A stretch of DNA of 64,000 nucleotides from Calothrix sp. PCC 7716 (GTDB lineage: Bacteria > Cyanobacteriota > Cyanobacteriia > Cyanobacteriales > Nostocaceae): positions 6,638,580 to 6,702,579 of the forward strand of contig NZ_AP025018.1 of the NCBI RefSeq assembly GCF_019977735.1. Reading direction: 5' to 3'. A program made the translations under genes and the position numbers. The notes beneath the pieces are model-generated. The model did no database searches. It was not told the DNA's origin and worked only from the letters and a program-made list of their open reading frames with translations. Every line of letters starts with the position of its first letter. Position 1 is the first letter of the stretch. Below are positions 15,407-25,126 of the stretch, piece after piece.

Positions 15407-16699
15407 ATGACTAATTTTGGCATTATTACTCCTGGTGCAGCAACTGGCCCACTCAACACAATGCTTCCTTTGGGGCAAGAGCTAATTCGGCGTGGGCACA
15501 ACGTCACACTCTTTGGAACACTTGATAGTCAATCCAAGGTACTGGCAGCAGGAGTAAAATTCCAAGCAATTGGTGAGAAAGATTTCCCGCTTGGTTCAGG
15601 GGCAGAATTTTTGACTAAGTTAGGGCAATTGCGTGGAATTGCTGCATTAAAATATACCATTGAATTGCTTAAAGAAATCTCGGCTGTTACTTTTCGAGAT
15701 GCTCCAGCATTGCTTAAAGCAGCAGGTGTAGAAGCAATGCTAGTAAACCAAAGTTCAGCGGAAGGAGGGACTATTGCTGATTTTCTCCAAATTCCTTTTG
15801 TAACTGTGTGCAGTGCTGTGGTATTTAATCAAGACCCTAACGTTCCTCCTTTTTGCACCACCTGGAAATATAGCCCAACTTGGTGGGGACGTTTACGTAA
15901 TAACATAGGTTACGCATTACTTTATCCAGTTGCCAAGCCAATTAAAGACTTGATAGATAATTATCGCAAAGAATGGAAGCTACCTTTGTACACTCACCCT
16001 TCGGATAGTTACTCTAAACTGGCTCAAATAAGTCAGGCGCCTTCTGAATTTGAATATCCTAGGCTGGAATTACCCCCTTGGTTTCATTTCACTGGGACTT
16101 TCCATACAAAAGCTAGTCGGGCATCTGTTGGTTTCCCTTATGAAAAGTTGACAGAAAAACCTTTGATTTATGCTTCGATGGGAACGCTGCAAAATCGCTT
16201 AAAGTGGGTTTTTGAAACTATTGCTTCGGCTTGTGAGGGATTGGATGCTCAACTCGTCATCTCTTTAGGAGGCGCCGCAAAACCCGAATCGTTACCTGCT
16301 TTACCGGGAAATCCTTTAGTTGTTGAGTATGCGCCTCAATTAGAACTGTTGGAAAAAGCAGCTTTAATGATTACTCATGCAGGTATGAATACGACAATGG
16401 AATGTATAAAATATGGAGTGCCAATGGTGGCGATTCCCGTTGCTAATGACCAACCAGGGGTAGCAGCACGCATTGCTTGGACGGGAGCAGGTGAGTTTGT
16501 TACCCTTAAAAAATTGAATGTTACTTCATTGCGGGCTGCTGTTACGAAAGTACTTACCCAAGAATCTTATAAGCAAAATGTACTTAAATTACAAGAAGCT
16601 ACCAAGAGTGCTGGGGGTGTTAGTCGCGCGGCTGATATTATTGAACAGGCAATATCCACGGGTAAACCTGTTTTGGCTCAAACACAATATCTGTCATAA
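15407..16699 (+). CDS. UDP-sugar glycosyltransferase, GT1/MGT family
   Basis: 430 residues with the two-domain GT-B layout. The N-terminal acceptor domain opens 'FGIITPGAATGPLNTMLPLGQELIRRGHNVTLFG'; the C-terminal donor domain has 'IYASMGTL' and the sugar-nucleotide motif 'ITHAGMNTTMECIKYGVPMVAIPVANDQPGVAARI' (about 325-360). It resembles macrolide and carotenoid (CrtX-like) glucosyltransferases, which attach glucose from UDP-glucose to small hydrophobic acceptors. Acceptor unknown. AGGAAA lies 11 bases before the ATG. Upstream 500 bp contain the recQ fragment. Divergent from the KAS-III-like gene; the two could modify one metabolite, but that is inference. Confidence 0.82.
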   Translation: MTNFGIITPGAATGPLNTMLPLGQELIRRGHNVTLFGTLDSQSKVLAAGVKFQAIGEKDFPLGSGAEFLTKLGQLRGIAALKYTIELLKEISAVTFRDAPALLKAAGVEAMLVNQSSAEGGTIADFLQIPFVTVCSAVVFNQDPNVPPFCTTWKYSPTWWGRLRNNIGYALLYPVAKPIKDLIDNYRKEWKLPLYTHPSDSYSKLAQISQAPSEFEYPRLELPPWFHFTGTFHTKASRASVGFPYEKLTEKPLIYASMGTLQNRLKWVFETIASACEGLDAQLVISLGGAAKPESLPALPGNPLVVEYAPQLELLEKAALMITHAGMNTTMECIKYGVPMVAIPVANDQPGVAARIAWTGAGEFVTLKKLNVTSLRAAVTKVLTQESYKQNVLKLQEATKSAGGVSRAADIIEQAISTGKPVLAQTQYLS

Positions 16700-16854
16700 G
16701 ATAGATTGTGGAATTGCTGAAATATTTGAGGTTGATTTGTTGATATCTATATATTATTTTCCTTGACGCATGTAACGTATATTTGTATTATACATTTTGT
16801 TGCGCGCTTTTAAGAGTGCTAATTGTTCATATAAATTTTTAATTACCACTTTAA

Positions 16855-16990
16855 GTAGCAACACAAGGTAGTGCAATTAATTATTCGGCGCCTTACTCGA
16901 ATCTACTTCAAAAGTCCATCTTTAATATTGGAGTGCATTTGCAGGCGCCGGATAATTATACTTATTTATTAGGAGCAGCTAGTTGTTAAT
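16855..16990. repeat. Duplicated promoter-proximal segment, second copy
   Basis: Matches 13715-13850 over its length; here it stands directly before HEAT copy C and includes two GGCGCC sites. Confidence 0.7.
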
Positions 16991-17041
16991 TTAATAGTTC
17001 AAGTTTGGCGCCTGTCCCAAATAAAAAATAAAACTTGTGAT

Positions 17042-17683
17042 ATGTCAGATAAAGTAAATCAACCAGGGGAGTACGACGCAGTTCTTGGAAATGGTTTTAA
17101 TTATACAGGCGCCGCAGTTTTAGGAGGAATTGAGGGAGTTAAGCAACGATTATTGGCGCCAGTAGTTGAGCATCGAATCGCAGCCTTAACAGAAGCTCTT
17201 AAATACGGGCGTGAAGGACTAAGCCTTGTGACACAAGCTTTAGATGATTCTGATATATTAGTCAGAACTCAAGCTTATAAAATTTTGAAGAATATGAAGG
17301 CGCGTGACATCAAAGTAAAATTAAAGGAGTTTCATCAAAAATATTATTTGATTCGTTTCGACGGTGCATATCAGTCTGCGAGAGGTAACTATTATAATTA
17401 TATCAAATTCTGCCCTGATTATACTGTTATTCAAGTCAGCACATTTGACACACCAAAACCATTTAAAGCCTTGTTTGAAGAAGATTATGGAGATTCTGAT
17501 AGTGGTCATTATGTAGTAGATAATGAAGCTAATAATGTCAAATTCTCAATACATGATCTTTTTGGAAGAGTAGACTATGTAGCAGAGATTAATGGAGAAA
17601 AACATCTGATAATTGAGTCGTATCATCATATCAACTCTTATCGCTCGCGCGAAGAATATAAATTTATGAAAATATTATTATAA
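17042..17683 (+). CDS. HEAT-repeat protein, cyanobacterial type (copy C)
   Basis: 213 residues, same length and roughly two-thirds identical to copy A at 12768-13409. 'VNQPGEYDAVLGN', 'GAAVLGGIEGVKQRLLAPVVEHRIAALTEALKYGREGLSLVTQALDDSD', and the same beta-rich C-terminal half ending '...HHINSYRSREEYKFMKILL'. Start ATG at 17042. The preceding 190 bp are the duplicated segment. Differences between copies A and C are spread along the protein and many are conservative, suggesting both were under selection after duplication. Function unknown. Confidence 0.75.
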   Translation: MSDKVNQPGEYDAVLGNGFNYTGAAVLGGIEGVKQRLLAPVVEHRIAALTEALKYGREGLSLVTQALDDSDILVRTQAYKILKNMKARDIKVKLKEFHQKYYLIRFDGAYQSARGNYYNYIKFCPDYTVIQVSTFDTPKPFKALFEEDYGDSDSGHYVVDNEANNVKFSIHDLFGRVDYVAEINGEKHLIIESYHHINSYRSREEYKFMKILL

Positions 17684-17712
17684 TAGGTGCCACTCACTGA
17701 GCCTACTCGTAG

Positions 17713-17818
17713 GGCGCCTGTCCCAGTTCCAATTACAAGTTTTCCAATAAAGAACTTTTGAATGAAAAGTTTCTGTGGAAAGCGTGCGGGTGGAGTGATG
17801 AATAATCGGCGCCTAAAA
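17713..17818. repeat. ~105-bp repeat bounded by GGCGCC, copy 1
   Basis: Begins GGCGCCTGTCC and ends GGCGCCTAAAA; inside are 'AATTACAAGTTTTC', 'AAAGAACTTTT' and 'GGGTGGAGTGATGAAT'. A second copy is at 36254-36358. Neither codes for a whole protein. Confidence 0.75.
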
Positions 17819-17883
17819 AGGAGTGGGGATGTTAGTTCTAACATTCCCCCTTTCACCACCTCTCCTTGTCTCCCCTTTCTCAA

Positions 17884-17998
17884 AGGGCGCACGCAGTGTA
17901 CGCTTATGTAATTTGAACGTAAACGTAAACGAAGTTTTGCCGAAGGCTAGTTTTTCCTTCAGGAAGTGAGTGGCGCCTTTAATCAATACATTTACAGG
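17884..17998. repeat. Dispersed repeat 'GAACGTAAACGTAAACG ... GAAGTGAGTGGCGCC'
   Basis: Same text blocks occur at about 36190-36260, 5940-5990 and near the left edge (1-95). They end on GGCGCC. No gene. Confidence 0.55.
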
Positions 17999-18131
17999 CG
18001 CCTAGACCGAAGCGAACATAAGTACTTAATAATCGTGGTACTCTATCGGATGGCAGATGCAATTTACATATTATTACAAGTAACATTCCTTACCAGTAAG
18101 GAAATTCAAGTCAAGATATAGGAGGTGTTGC

Positions 18132-18377
18132 TTGTTAGTTAATAATAGTAAAATTTGCAATTGGTTGTCAGGCTTAAAAATTATATATTGTACTGCAAGC
18201 GTATCGATAACCCAAGTACCTATAAGGTTAACGACTAAGTTTGAAAATTTTGCTTCTTTAAATAGATTTTCTTTATTGTTGACAAGTTGTGCTGCATTCG
18301 GGCTAATAAGTACAAAGCCGAGTATCGCCGCAGTAATGTATTCGGTTACTGACATGGTACGACTGGCAAATACATGA
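18132..18377 (+). pseudogene. Possible remnant of a secreted HAF-repeat-like gene
   Basis: Open frame of 81 codons from a TTG, six bases after AGGAGGT. The last third, 'RFSLLLTSCAAFGLISTKPSIAAVMYSVTDM', looks like a signal peptide followed by the start of a HAF-type repeat ('YSVTD'), then stops. Probably the leftover 5' end of an exported protein gene. Weak evidence. Confidence 0.3.
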
Positions 18378-18379
18378 AC

Positions 18380-18498
18380 AGGCTCGTACTATCTCTAAAA
18401 GTACTTATATACCAAAGCATTTATTAGAAATAGTTTATCAGTTGGAAGAACAAAAAGCTTCAGTGTCAGAAATACTGAAGATACTGGGAGTAATCTAA
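18380..18498 (+). pseudogene. C-terminal gene fragment, copy 1
   Basis: Encodes 'TYIPKHLLEIVYQLEEQKAS' and then 'EILKILGVI' to a stop at 18496-18498, with no start codon in frame. An almost identical fragment is at 23311-23401. The parent protein is not recognised. Confidence 0.45.
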
Positions 18499-18998
18499 AA
18501 AATTGTCAATTACACTGCAACTAGTTTTATTAGGCGCCTGTAAATAATCATTTAATCGTAGAAAATTATGCGTGCATCACATTAACGAAGTTATCCGCAG
18601 AAAATTACATTTTCCTACGGACATGAACATGTCCCTATACCGGGAAATTGCATTCACGTAGTGACATCAATGCTTGTAGCGAAGATGTAACAATTATATC
18701 GGTACTGCTTCGGAAAGTGGACAATCTGTAACCATAGCATACTAATCATCACAAAGTACTACTTTACACTAACCGAAGCGATTAAGAGTCTTTTTGATTA
18801 TTTCACATAAGATTCACATTATTTGAATAATTACGCATTGCTAGCTCAAATTTTCAATGTTAGATTTTATATACTTAAGTGTAAACACGTAAATATATTC
18901 AATAACAAGTATAGAAAAGTCTTGCAAATTGTATAAATCTTTGCTGTTTATATTTATTTAACATTTTAGTAATAATATTTACACGAGGTAATTAAATC
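18499..18998. other. Long upstream region of the RTX gene
   Basis: About 500 bp with one GGCGCC, repeat text ('TTTCCTACGGACATGAACATG', cut here to its core CCTACGGACATGAAC) around 18610-18650, and increasingly AT-rich DNA toward the start codon. Probably holds the RTX gene's promoter; no site could be fixed. Confidence 0.4.
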
Positions 18999-21900
18999 AT
19001 GGTTGAATATGCGGTATCTTCGACAAAAATATTAGATCATCCAAACCTCTCTAGTGATGAAATTAGACTTCTGTCTCAATTTGCAAATGCTGTTTATAAT
19101 GACACAGTAAATGTGTCGGGTTGGGAAGCAATTACTCCCAAACTTACGGACTATGGATTATCAGCAGATTTAATTCGAGGTAATTCTTTCGCCAATGCCG
19201 ATCTTTTAAACATTTTTGACGGTGAGGGAGATGCCAATGCAGTTGTTGCACAACAAGGAAATACTCTGGTACTAGCTTTCAGGGGAACTGATTCATTTCG
19301 AGATGGATTCGATTGGGCAAAAACTTTCGATCACTTCCAACTCTTTTATCCTTTGTTTGAAGCTTTGAACAAATATATTCTAGCAAATCCAATTACTAAG
19401 CTGTCGGTAACTGGGCATAGCTTGGGTGCTGCTGTGGTGGAACACTATTTGGATATAAACAAAGCTGATTTTATTAATGGTGTTGCTTTTGCTTCTCCTC
19501 GGGCTAGCTTAAATGATAGTGACACGAGACTTTTAAATATTGGTCATGAAAACGATATTGTTTACTCAATATCTGGACTAAGAGATGATAACGCAAATTC
19601 TACAACCAACATTTATACCGTTATTGGAGATGAACACGGCTCTGGATTAACTAAAGAGCATAGTATGGTAGAGTACATCTACACAACAGATAGAATCCTC
19701 AAATCAGCATATTATAATCGAATGGGGCGTGATAGCTTAGTTATCATAGATAGAACAGATGTTGCGGACGATATTTACGGCGAAATCCCTACATTTTCTA
19801 ACCCAGATGCTTTTATATTGGGAGAGGACGATGATGATGATGTTATTCAATCAGGTCGAGGGAATGATTTCTTAGAAGGTTTAGGCGGAAATGATACTCT
19901 CATTGGAGACTATTACTCTTGGTTTAGCGGCAATGACACTCTTGATGGGGGGAAAGGAAATGATACTCTTGATGGAGGAAAGGGCGAAGATACTGCAATT
20001 TATTCCGGCAACTATAAAGACTACAAACTAACTCTATCAAAAGACGATTTCAAGACAGTTACTATTGACCATATTGGTGGAACTCAAGAAGACGGCACAG
20101 ATACTTTAATAAATATTGAATTTGCTCAGTTCAAAGATAAAAAAGTTCCTCTCAAAGGATTAGACTTAGCATTTGTAATTGACACAACTGGCAGTATGTT
20201 TGATGACATTGATGCAGTTAAAACGAGTGCTAACGATATCATTAATACAATTTTCGATAACAGCTTTCCTTTTTCTCGTGTTGCTGTAGTTGGTTATAAC
20301 GATCCGGGGACAAACACTTTCCTCTCCTTTACTGATCAAGAGGAGATTGCGGATCGAAAAACCGCAGCAATTAACGCAATAAATAGCATTACAGTTGGTG
20401 GTGGTGGTGATTTTCCCGAAGCCGTGAATGCCGGACTAATCCGCGCATTATCCGGGGGTGCTGGTGAATGGAACAAAGAAGCGGCTTCTCGAACAATTAT
20501 TTTGTTTGGTGACGCACCGCCAAAAGACACTCAACTTCGCGCACAGGTGCTTCAGCTTGCATCTGACGTTGGGGTATCAAGCGTCAGTGGGCTTAGGGCA
20601 TTTTCTATCGTAGGGGACATAGAAACAAGAAATGTTACAGATGGTCTTGCATTAGCAAGTTTTGCTTTATCTGCGGTGGATACTTCTGAAGCTACAGTCA
20701 CAATCCCAGTTCAAATCTTTACTATCATAATTGGTAATGATCCAACCACATCTGCTGACTTTACAAGTTTAGCAACAGCCACTGGCGGAAAAACTTTTAA
20801 TGCTGCAAATTCAAGAGAAATTGTATCCGTAATTCTTGAGGCGATAGACACAGCTACTCAATCTCCCAATGCTTTACTAGACGTTATATCTACATTTTCT
20901 GATGCAGCAGTGACTATTGATGTGCTAAGGAATGATAGTGACCCAAATGGAGACCCTCTAGCTATTACTAAAATTGGCAACCAAGTTATACAGGTAGGTA
21001 ATCAGCAAACTTTGCCCAATGGTGCATTATTAATCTTTAACAGTGATGGAACTTTAACCTATGACCCAAATGGAAAATTTAATTTCCTGGCGCCAGATGA
21101 AACTATCACTGACACATTTACCTATACTATTAGCGACAACACTGGTCGTACTGATACTGCGGATGTAACAGTAAATATTACAGGAAAAACTAGTTTTGGC
21201 ATTGTGGGAACTCCAGGCAATGATTCGCTTTTTGGTAATAACAGTGACGATTTTATCAACGGTCTTGGAGGAGATGATCAGATATTTGGTGGCGAGGGTA
21301 ATAATTTCTTAATTGGCGGCGCCGGGAACGATATCCTATATGGTGGTTCTGGTGATGACCGTTTGGATGGTGGCGAAGGAAATGATGTACTGTACGGTGC
21401 GGAAGGTCGCAACACTTTATTAGGCGGTGCCGGAGATGACACCATTTATGGCGGCGCCAGTGATGATTTAATCGACGGAGGTAATGGTAATAACCAAATA
21501 TACGCCGCAGAAGGTAATAACCTGATTGGTACAGGTTCTGGTAATGATGTCGTTTATGCAGGCGCCGGAAGTGATTGGGTCTTTACAGGTGAGGGCAATG
21601 ATGTTATTTACGCTGCTGAAGGTAACAATTTGATTGCGGCAGGTGCTGGTGACAACATCATTTATAGTGGTAGCGGCAGCGATTTATTTGTTCTTACAAG
21701 CGGTGTTGGCTCAACAATAATTAATCAATTCCAAAGTAATGACCGTCTTGGTCTCATTGGTGGTTTAAGCTACGACCAATTGTCCATCACCCAAAGTCAG
21801 CAGGGCAATGAGTTTTCTACCGATATTAGTATTACAGAGAATGGAGATAAACTTGCTAGCCTCAAGTGGGTAGAAGCAAGTTCAATTACTCGTGACTCGT

Positions 21901-22079
21901 TTGTGGATGCTCCAAGTTTAGGAATGTCACTACCAAACGGCGCCCCAAGTCGTAGCCTTCTTGCTGGGTTAATGACGAATGGTGTTGAAACAGGACTATC
22001 GGTTTCTTCTGTTCTTGATCTCCAGCAGCAAGCTATTGCTTCTGGTAGTCCTTTCAATTTAGCCAAAAGTGTAGTTTAA
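18999..22079 (+). CDS. Lipase/VWA/RTX secreted calcium-binding protein
   Basis: 1026 residues. Residues 1-250: class-3 lipase-like alpha/beta hydrolase with 'LVLAFRGTDS' and the nucleophile elbow 'VTGHSLGAA' (~135). About 285-325: first RTX nonapeptides (GGxGxDxLx). About 385-600: von Willebrand A domain with MIDAS 'DTTGSM'. About 620-720: cadherin-like/VCBS-type domain ('DVLRNDSDPNGDPL', 'DTFTYTISD'). About 735-890: a second, longer RTX block binding calcium. There is no N-terminal signal; RTX proteins leave through type I secretion using the C-terminus. GAGG stands 11 bases before the ATG. No exporter genes are near. The first 2 kb of the gene lacks GGCGCC while the RTX part has five, hinting at a composite origin. 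Confidence 0.88.
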   Translation: MVEYAVSSTKILDHPNLSSDEIRLLSQFANAVYNDTVNVSGWEAITPKLTDYGLSADLIRGNSFANADLLNIFDGEGDANAVVAQQGNTLVLAFRGTDSFRDGFDWAKTFDHFQLFYPLFEALNKYILANPITKLSVTGHSLGAAVVEHYLDINKADFINGVAFASPRASLNDSDTRLLNIGHENDIVYSISGLRDDNANSTTNIYTVIGDEHGSGLTKEHSMVEYIYTTDRILKSAYYNRMGRDSLVIIDRTDVADDIYGEIPTFSNPDAFILGEDDDDDVIQSGRGNDFLEGLGGNDTLIGDYYSWFSGNDTLDGGKGNDTLDGGKGEDTAIYSGNYKDYKLTLSKDDFKTVTIDHIGGTQEDGTDTLINIEFAQFKDKKVPLKGLDLAFVIDTTGSMFDDIDAVKTSANDIINTIFDNSFPFSRVAVVGYNDPGTNTFLSFTDQEEIADRKTAAINAINSITVGGGGDFPEAVNAGLIRALSGGAGEWNKEAASRTIILFGDAPPKDTQLRAQVLQLASDVGVSSVSGLRAFSIVGDIETRNVTDGLALASFALSAVDTSEATVTIPVQIFTIIIGNDPTTSADFTSLATATGGKTFNAANSREIVSVILEAIDTATQSPNALLDVISTFSDAAVTIDVLRNDSDPNGDPLAITKIGNQVIQVGNQQTLPNGALLIFNSDGTLTYDPNGKFNFLAPDETITDTFTYTISDNTGRTDTADVTVNITGKTSFGIVGTPGNDSLFGNNSDDFINGLGGDDQIFGGEGNNFLIGGAGNDILYGGSGDDRLDGGEGNDVLYGAEGRNTLLGGAGDDTIYGGASDDLIDGGNGNNQIYAAEGNNLIGTGSGNDVVYAGAGSDWVFTGEGNDVIYAAEGNNLIAAGAGDNIIYSGSGSDLFVLTSGVGSTIINQFQSNDRLGLIGGLSYDQLSITQSQQGNEFSTDISITENGDKLASLKWVEASSITRDSFVDAPSLGMSLPNGAPSRSLLAGLMTNGVETGLSVSSVLDLQQQAIASGSPFNLAKSVV

Positions 22080-22203
22080 ACTACAACTCGTACCGTATTT
22101 AATTAAATCTGATGAGTTTAGGCGCCTGTGATGTTCGTTTTAACAGGCGCCATTCGTTTATATCTGATGTTGTGCAAGTGGCGCCACGCTGTAATTTGTT
22201 GCC

Positions 22204-22322
22204 TGTCTATTCCCGTCGAATTCGACGACAATAGAAGCTTTGCTCATGAACGAATTATTTATCTGCAAACTAACTTGAACGCTTGTAGTAGGGTCAAAGT
22301 GAATTCATTGCAGGTGCCTGTC
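22204..22322. repeat. ~118-bp dispersed repeat, copy 1
   Basis: Starts TGTCTATTCCCGTCGAATTC and continues through 'TTGAACGCTTGTAGTAGGGTC' to a GGTGCC. A close copy is at 47727-47842. The palindromic head alone occurs at 7718 and 57632. Just after it (22350-22392) the text GCGCTTGGTCGGTTGCGTTC recurs at 47468-47494. Confidence 0.8.
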
Positions 22323-22466
22323 CTCATAATCACTTACCTTTGACTGAGACGCATGTATTAATAACCAGCCCCTGCGCTTGGTCGGTTGCGTTCGATAAAT
22401 AAAGTGTAATTTGTTGGCAAAATTGATTTATCATGTTTAGTCGTTCAACTACGTAAAGTTTAAGTT

Positions 22467-22631
22467 ATGTCTATTCATCATTATGTAAACCAAGCTTATG
22501 AGATAGCTGACTCTTCAATTCGTTCTTTACTAGCAGTTTCTCCTCATGAAGACTTAGTATTTAGTAATAATGAAGGATTGTGTAAAGGTGCTGATATATA
22601 CAGTATAACAACTAGGCAACAAGCAGCTTAA
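22467..22631 (+). CDS. Small hypothetical protein
   Basis: 54 residues from ATG 22467 to TAA 22631 ('MSIHHYVNQAYEIADSSIRS'...'TTRQQAA'). Composition is protein-like but there is no strong ribosome site and no known family. It precedes the next gene by 49 bp on the same strand. Confidence 0.35.
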   Translation: MSIHHYVNQAYEIADSSIRSLLAVSPHEDLVFSNNEGLCKGADIYSITTRQQAA

Positions 22632-22680
22632 GATTGTCAATTGTTGCTTTCATGCTTCTTTAGACTCTAGTGACTTGAAA

Positions 22681-23181
22681 ATGGAAAATCTTAGTTTAAA
22701 TGATTTAAATACCTTAAATGCTCTACAGAGTATTTACTTGAGTAGATTAGAAGCTAGGATAAATGAGCGTTTATTTTTTAAACATGCAAAACAAATACTT
22801 ACTTTTGTAGACTATACCATTGTTAACATTTTATATCCTTTTCAAAATGCTAGCAATTATGAATCTCTACTAGAAGCCTTTAATAAAGATTTTTTATCAA
22901 TATCTGAAGGTCATTTTAAAACGTCAAAAGATATCATTACTTGGTTTTTTGCTCTCCGACCAAATATTAGTTTTCTTGCAAGTGAAAAAAACACAATTAA
23001 TCTTTTTTATTCTGAAGATGAAGCTTACAGCACTAGCCTTAGATTTGCTGCTTATGTAGACGATTATATCGATAAAGATAAGCTTAGACTTTTTATAAAA
23101 AAGCTACATGCTTGGAAATTGCTTCATACTCCAATTGATATAAGCAGCCAATTGGCAACAGCAAACTCTCGGAATAATTAA
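22681..23181 (+). CDS. Hypothetical protein
   Basis: 166 residues from the ATG at 22681 (a TTG two codons earlier is possible). Rich in Leu, Phe, Asn and Lys, predicted mostly helical, without signal peptide or clear transmembrane segment. No motif is recognised. The gene has no GGCGCC and is AT-rich compared with neighbours, so it may have arrived recently. Confidence 0.5.
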   Translation: MENLSLNDLNTLNALQSIYLSRLEARINERLFFKHAKQILTFVDYTIVNILYPFQNASNYESLLEAFNKDFLSISEGHFKTSKDIITWFFALRPNISFLASEKNTINLFYSEDEAYSTSLRFAAYVDDYIDKDKLRLFIKKLHAWKLLHTPIDISSQLATANSRNN

Positions 23182-23771
23182 TATCATATCTCAAGAGTAG
23201 GCGCCACTCACTATCCTACGGGAAAACTGCGTTAACGTTCAAATTCATTCTGTTCACGTTCACGTAGTGTTCCGCAGGAAAGTGTACCGAAGGTAATTTG
23301 TCTGCGACAATATACCCAAGCATTTATTAGAGATAGTTTATCAGTTGGAACAACAAAAAGCTCCTGTTCAGGAGATATTGCAGTTGTTAGGAGTGATCTG
23401 AAACTGCCATCAACACAAGAAGCACTTATATCAGAAAGGCGCCTTAATTAATCCTATAACTGCAATAATTATATCGGTGCCTGCTTACTTTTAAACAGTA
23501 ATTTAGTACCATAGATATTCAGTAAACATGTTTGTTATAACTGCTGCCCAGCTATCGGTGTATAGGTACTTGAATAGTTTCATCCATGAAAGTTTCAACG
23601 ATGTCTATTTTTGGTTGTATGAAGACTGTTTTAATGGTAACAATTTTACTGTAATGATTGTATACTAAGATGCTTGTTTATACTTAAATATTTGTGTATT
23701 TTAAGTTGCACAGCGTATAAAATTGCTGTTTAAATATTATAAATAGTAAAATATTAATTGAGTTAGATAGT
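23182..23771. other. Intergenic region with repeat text and a gene fragment
   Basis: Holds GGCGCC-linked repeats ('CCTACGGGAAAACTGCGTT'), the fragment described at 23311-23401, and the phrase CAGTAAACATGTTTGTTATA that recurs near 47880. The 150 bp before the hydrolase gene are AT-rich. Confidence 0.45.
23311..23401 (+). pseudogene. C-terminal gene fragment, copy 2
   Basis: Encodes 'IPKHLLEIVYQLEQQKAP' then 'EILQLLGVI' and a TGA. Nearly the same as 18409-18498, with only conservative changes, so both descend from one coding gene, now lost. Confidence 0.45.
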
Positions 23772-24800
23772 ATGAAATTTCTACCAATCGTCTTTATTTC
23801 AGCTTTGTGCTTGACTTCAAACGCAGCGCTTGCAAACACACCAATGGTTGAAAAGGTAGTTAGCTACCAAACGACTATTGAAAAAAATCAAGATGCGGCT
23901 GACATTTATTTCCCCTTACTATCAAATAACAGTGATGCAAGTAAATTACCGATTGTTTTAATGTTACAGGGTGCATTTGTTGATAAATCGAACTACTCAA
24001 ATTATGCGTCTCAAGTAGCAAGCTATGGATTTGCAGTAGTTGTGCCCAACCGCATTAGAACTGCACTCGCTCCATCCGGACAGTCGTTCACTGGATTAAT
24101 ATCAGAGCAACAGCAGGTGTACGATGTCCAGGAGCAATTGGTAAAGGAAAACGCAAATCCAGCATCGCCAATTTATAGAAGAGTTGATACTGAAAAAGTG
24201 GGATTGCTCGGACACTCGCTAGGAGGTTTTGCCGGACTAGGTGCAATTCAAGAAGAATTTTGCTTTCCCTCGATTTGTAATTCGGGCTATAAAGTACCTC
24301 CACAACTAAAAGCTGGTATATTTTATGCCGCACCGTTTGGCGACGCGCAATCGCAAACCGTTTTTCCTTTAGATAATAGAGATATACCAGTAGGCTTAAT
24401 AGTTGGTACTCAAGATAGCGTGACTTCATTTAATGTGCTGAAAGAAACATATAACCAAGTCAAAAATCCACCCAAAGTATTTATTGAAGTTGAAGGTGCG
24501 AATCATTATGGTATTACCAACAACGACAACCTGATAAGAGAAAAGAATCGACCAACGCTAAACCAAGCAACTGCAACAGAGACTATCGCGCGTTGGAGTG
24601 GACTTTTTTTAAGGGCTAATATATTAAACGATGCGGATGCGTTTAATTATGTCTTTGTTACTGGTGATGAATTAGATAAAAATGTTAGAGTAACTAGCCA
24701 ATCTAAGCCAATTCCAGAAAATAGCTCTATCGCAAGTTTGTTATTATTTTGCACCTCAGTTTTCTCTTTAAAAAAACGAGTTATTAAAATATTAAAATAA
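23772..24800 (+). CDS. Secreted alpha/beta hydrolase with PEP-CTERM-like tail
   Basis: 342 residues. Signal peptide of about 21 residues ('FLPIVFISALCLTSNAALA'). Alpha/beta-hydrolase fold of the chlorophyllase/dienelactone-hydrolase type: 'LPIVLMLQGAFVDKSNYSNYA', nucleophile elbow 'GLLGHSLGGFAG' (~148), 'AAPFGD', and a late His in 'VEGANHYGIT'. The C-terminus 'PENSSIASLLLFCTSVFSLKKR' has the Pro-Glu, hydrophobic stretch and basic end of a PEP-CTERM sorting signal, which would attach it to the cell surface. Substrate unknown. Start ATG at 23772; the upstream region is AT-rich. Confidence 0.78.
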   Translation: MKFLPIVFISALCLTSNAALANTPMVEKVVSYQTTIEKNQDAADIYFPLLSNNSDASKLPIVLMLQGAFVDKSNYSNYASQVASYGFAVVVPNRIRTALAPSGQSFTGLISEQQQVYDVQEQLVKENANPASPIYRRVDTEKVGLLGHSLGGFAGLGAIQEEFCFPSICNSGYKVPPQLKAGIFYAAPFGDAQSQTVFPLDNRDIPVGLIVGTQDSVTSFNVLKETYNQVKNPPKVFIEVEGANHYGITNNDNLIREKNRPTLNQATATETIARWSGLFLRANILNDADAFNYVFVTGDELDKNVRVTSQSKPIPENSSIASLLLFCTSVFSLKKRVIKILK

Positions 24801-25017
24801 GCACTGTTTGTAACGCTCACCTCCTAACATTGATGTACAGGGGTTTTGTCAAAAATAGTAGTCAACATGTTAACAGGCGCCGATATAAGGAAATCAAGAA
24901 GCGGCGCCTAATGCTTATTTTATTTAAAAACTAAACGTATTGTATTTTTAATATTTTGAAACAGTACAAACATCAGTACTTGATAATCGCGGTACTGTAA
25001 AACAACGTAAAATCAAC
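24801..25017. other. Intergenic DNA before the iterons
   Basis: Contains two GGCGCC sites, the text AAAACTAAACGTATTGTAT (recurring near 56700 and 60620), and 'CATCAGTACTTGATAATCGC', a solo form of the spacer part of the 116-bp repeat. Confidence 0.5.
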
Positions 25018-25126
25018 AGTTGCACAATTACGCTTAACTGGCTGCACGATTTGTAGGGGTTAGTTGCGTAACCTGCCCAACCAGTTGCACACATTTGCCA
25101 AACTAGCTACACAATTAAGCCTATAA
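25018..25126. repeat. Five 22-bp iterons, candidate replication origin
   Basis: Direct repeats start at 25018, 25040, 25062, 25083 and 25105, spaced 22, 22, 21 and 22 bp, i.e. two helical turns, so that an initiator would bind one DNA face. The shared core is AGTTGCACAATT: AGTTGCACAATT, GGCTGCACGATT, AGTTGCGTAACC, AGTTGCACACAT, AGCTACACAATT. An AT-rich tract, a ribbon-helix-helix gene, an initiator-like gene and dnaB follow in order. This arrangement is typical of iteron plasmids. Confidence 0.75.

Noticed and set aside
18074-18355. 93-codon minus-strand frame
   Set aside because: The opposite strand shows a signal-peptide-like string and a ribosome site, so this frame is more likely a shadow.
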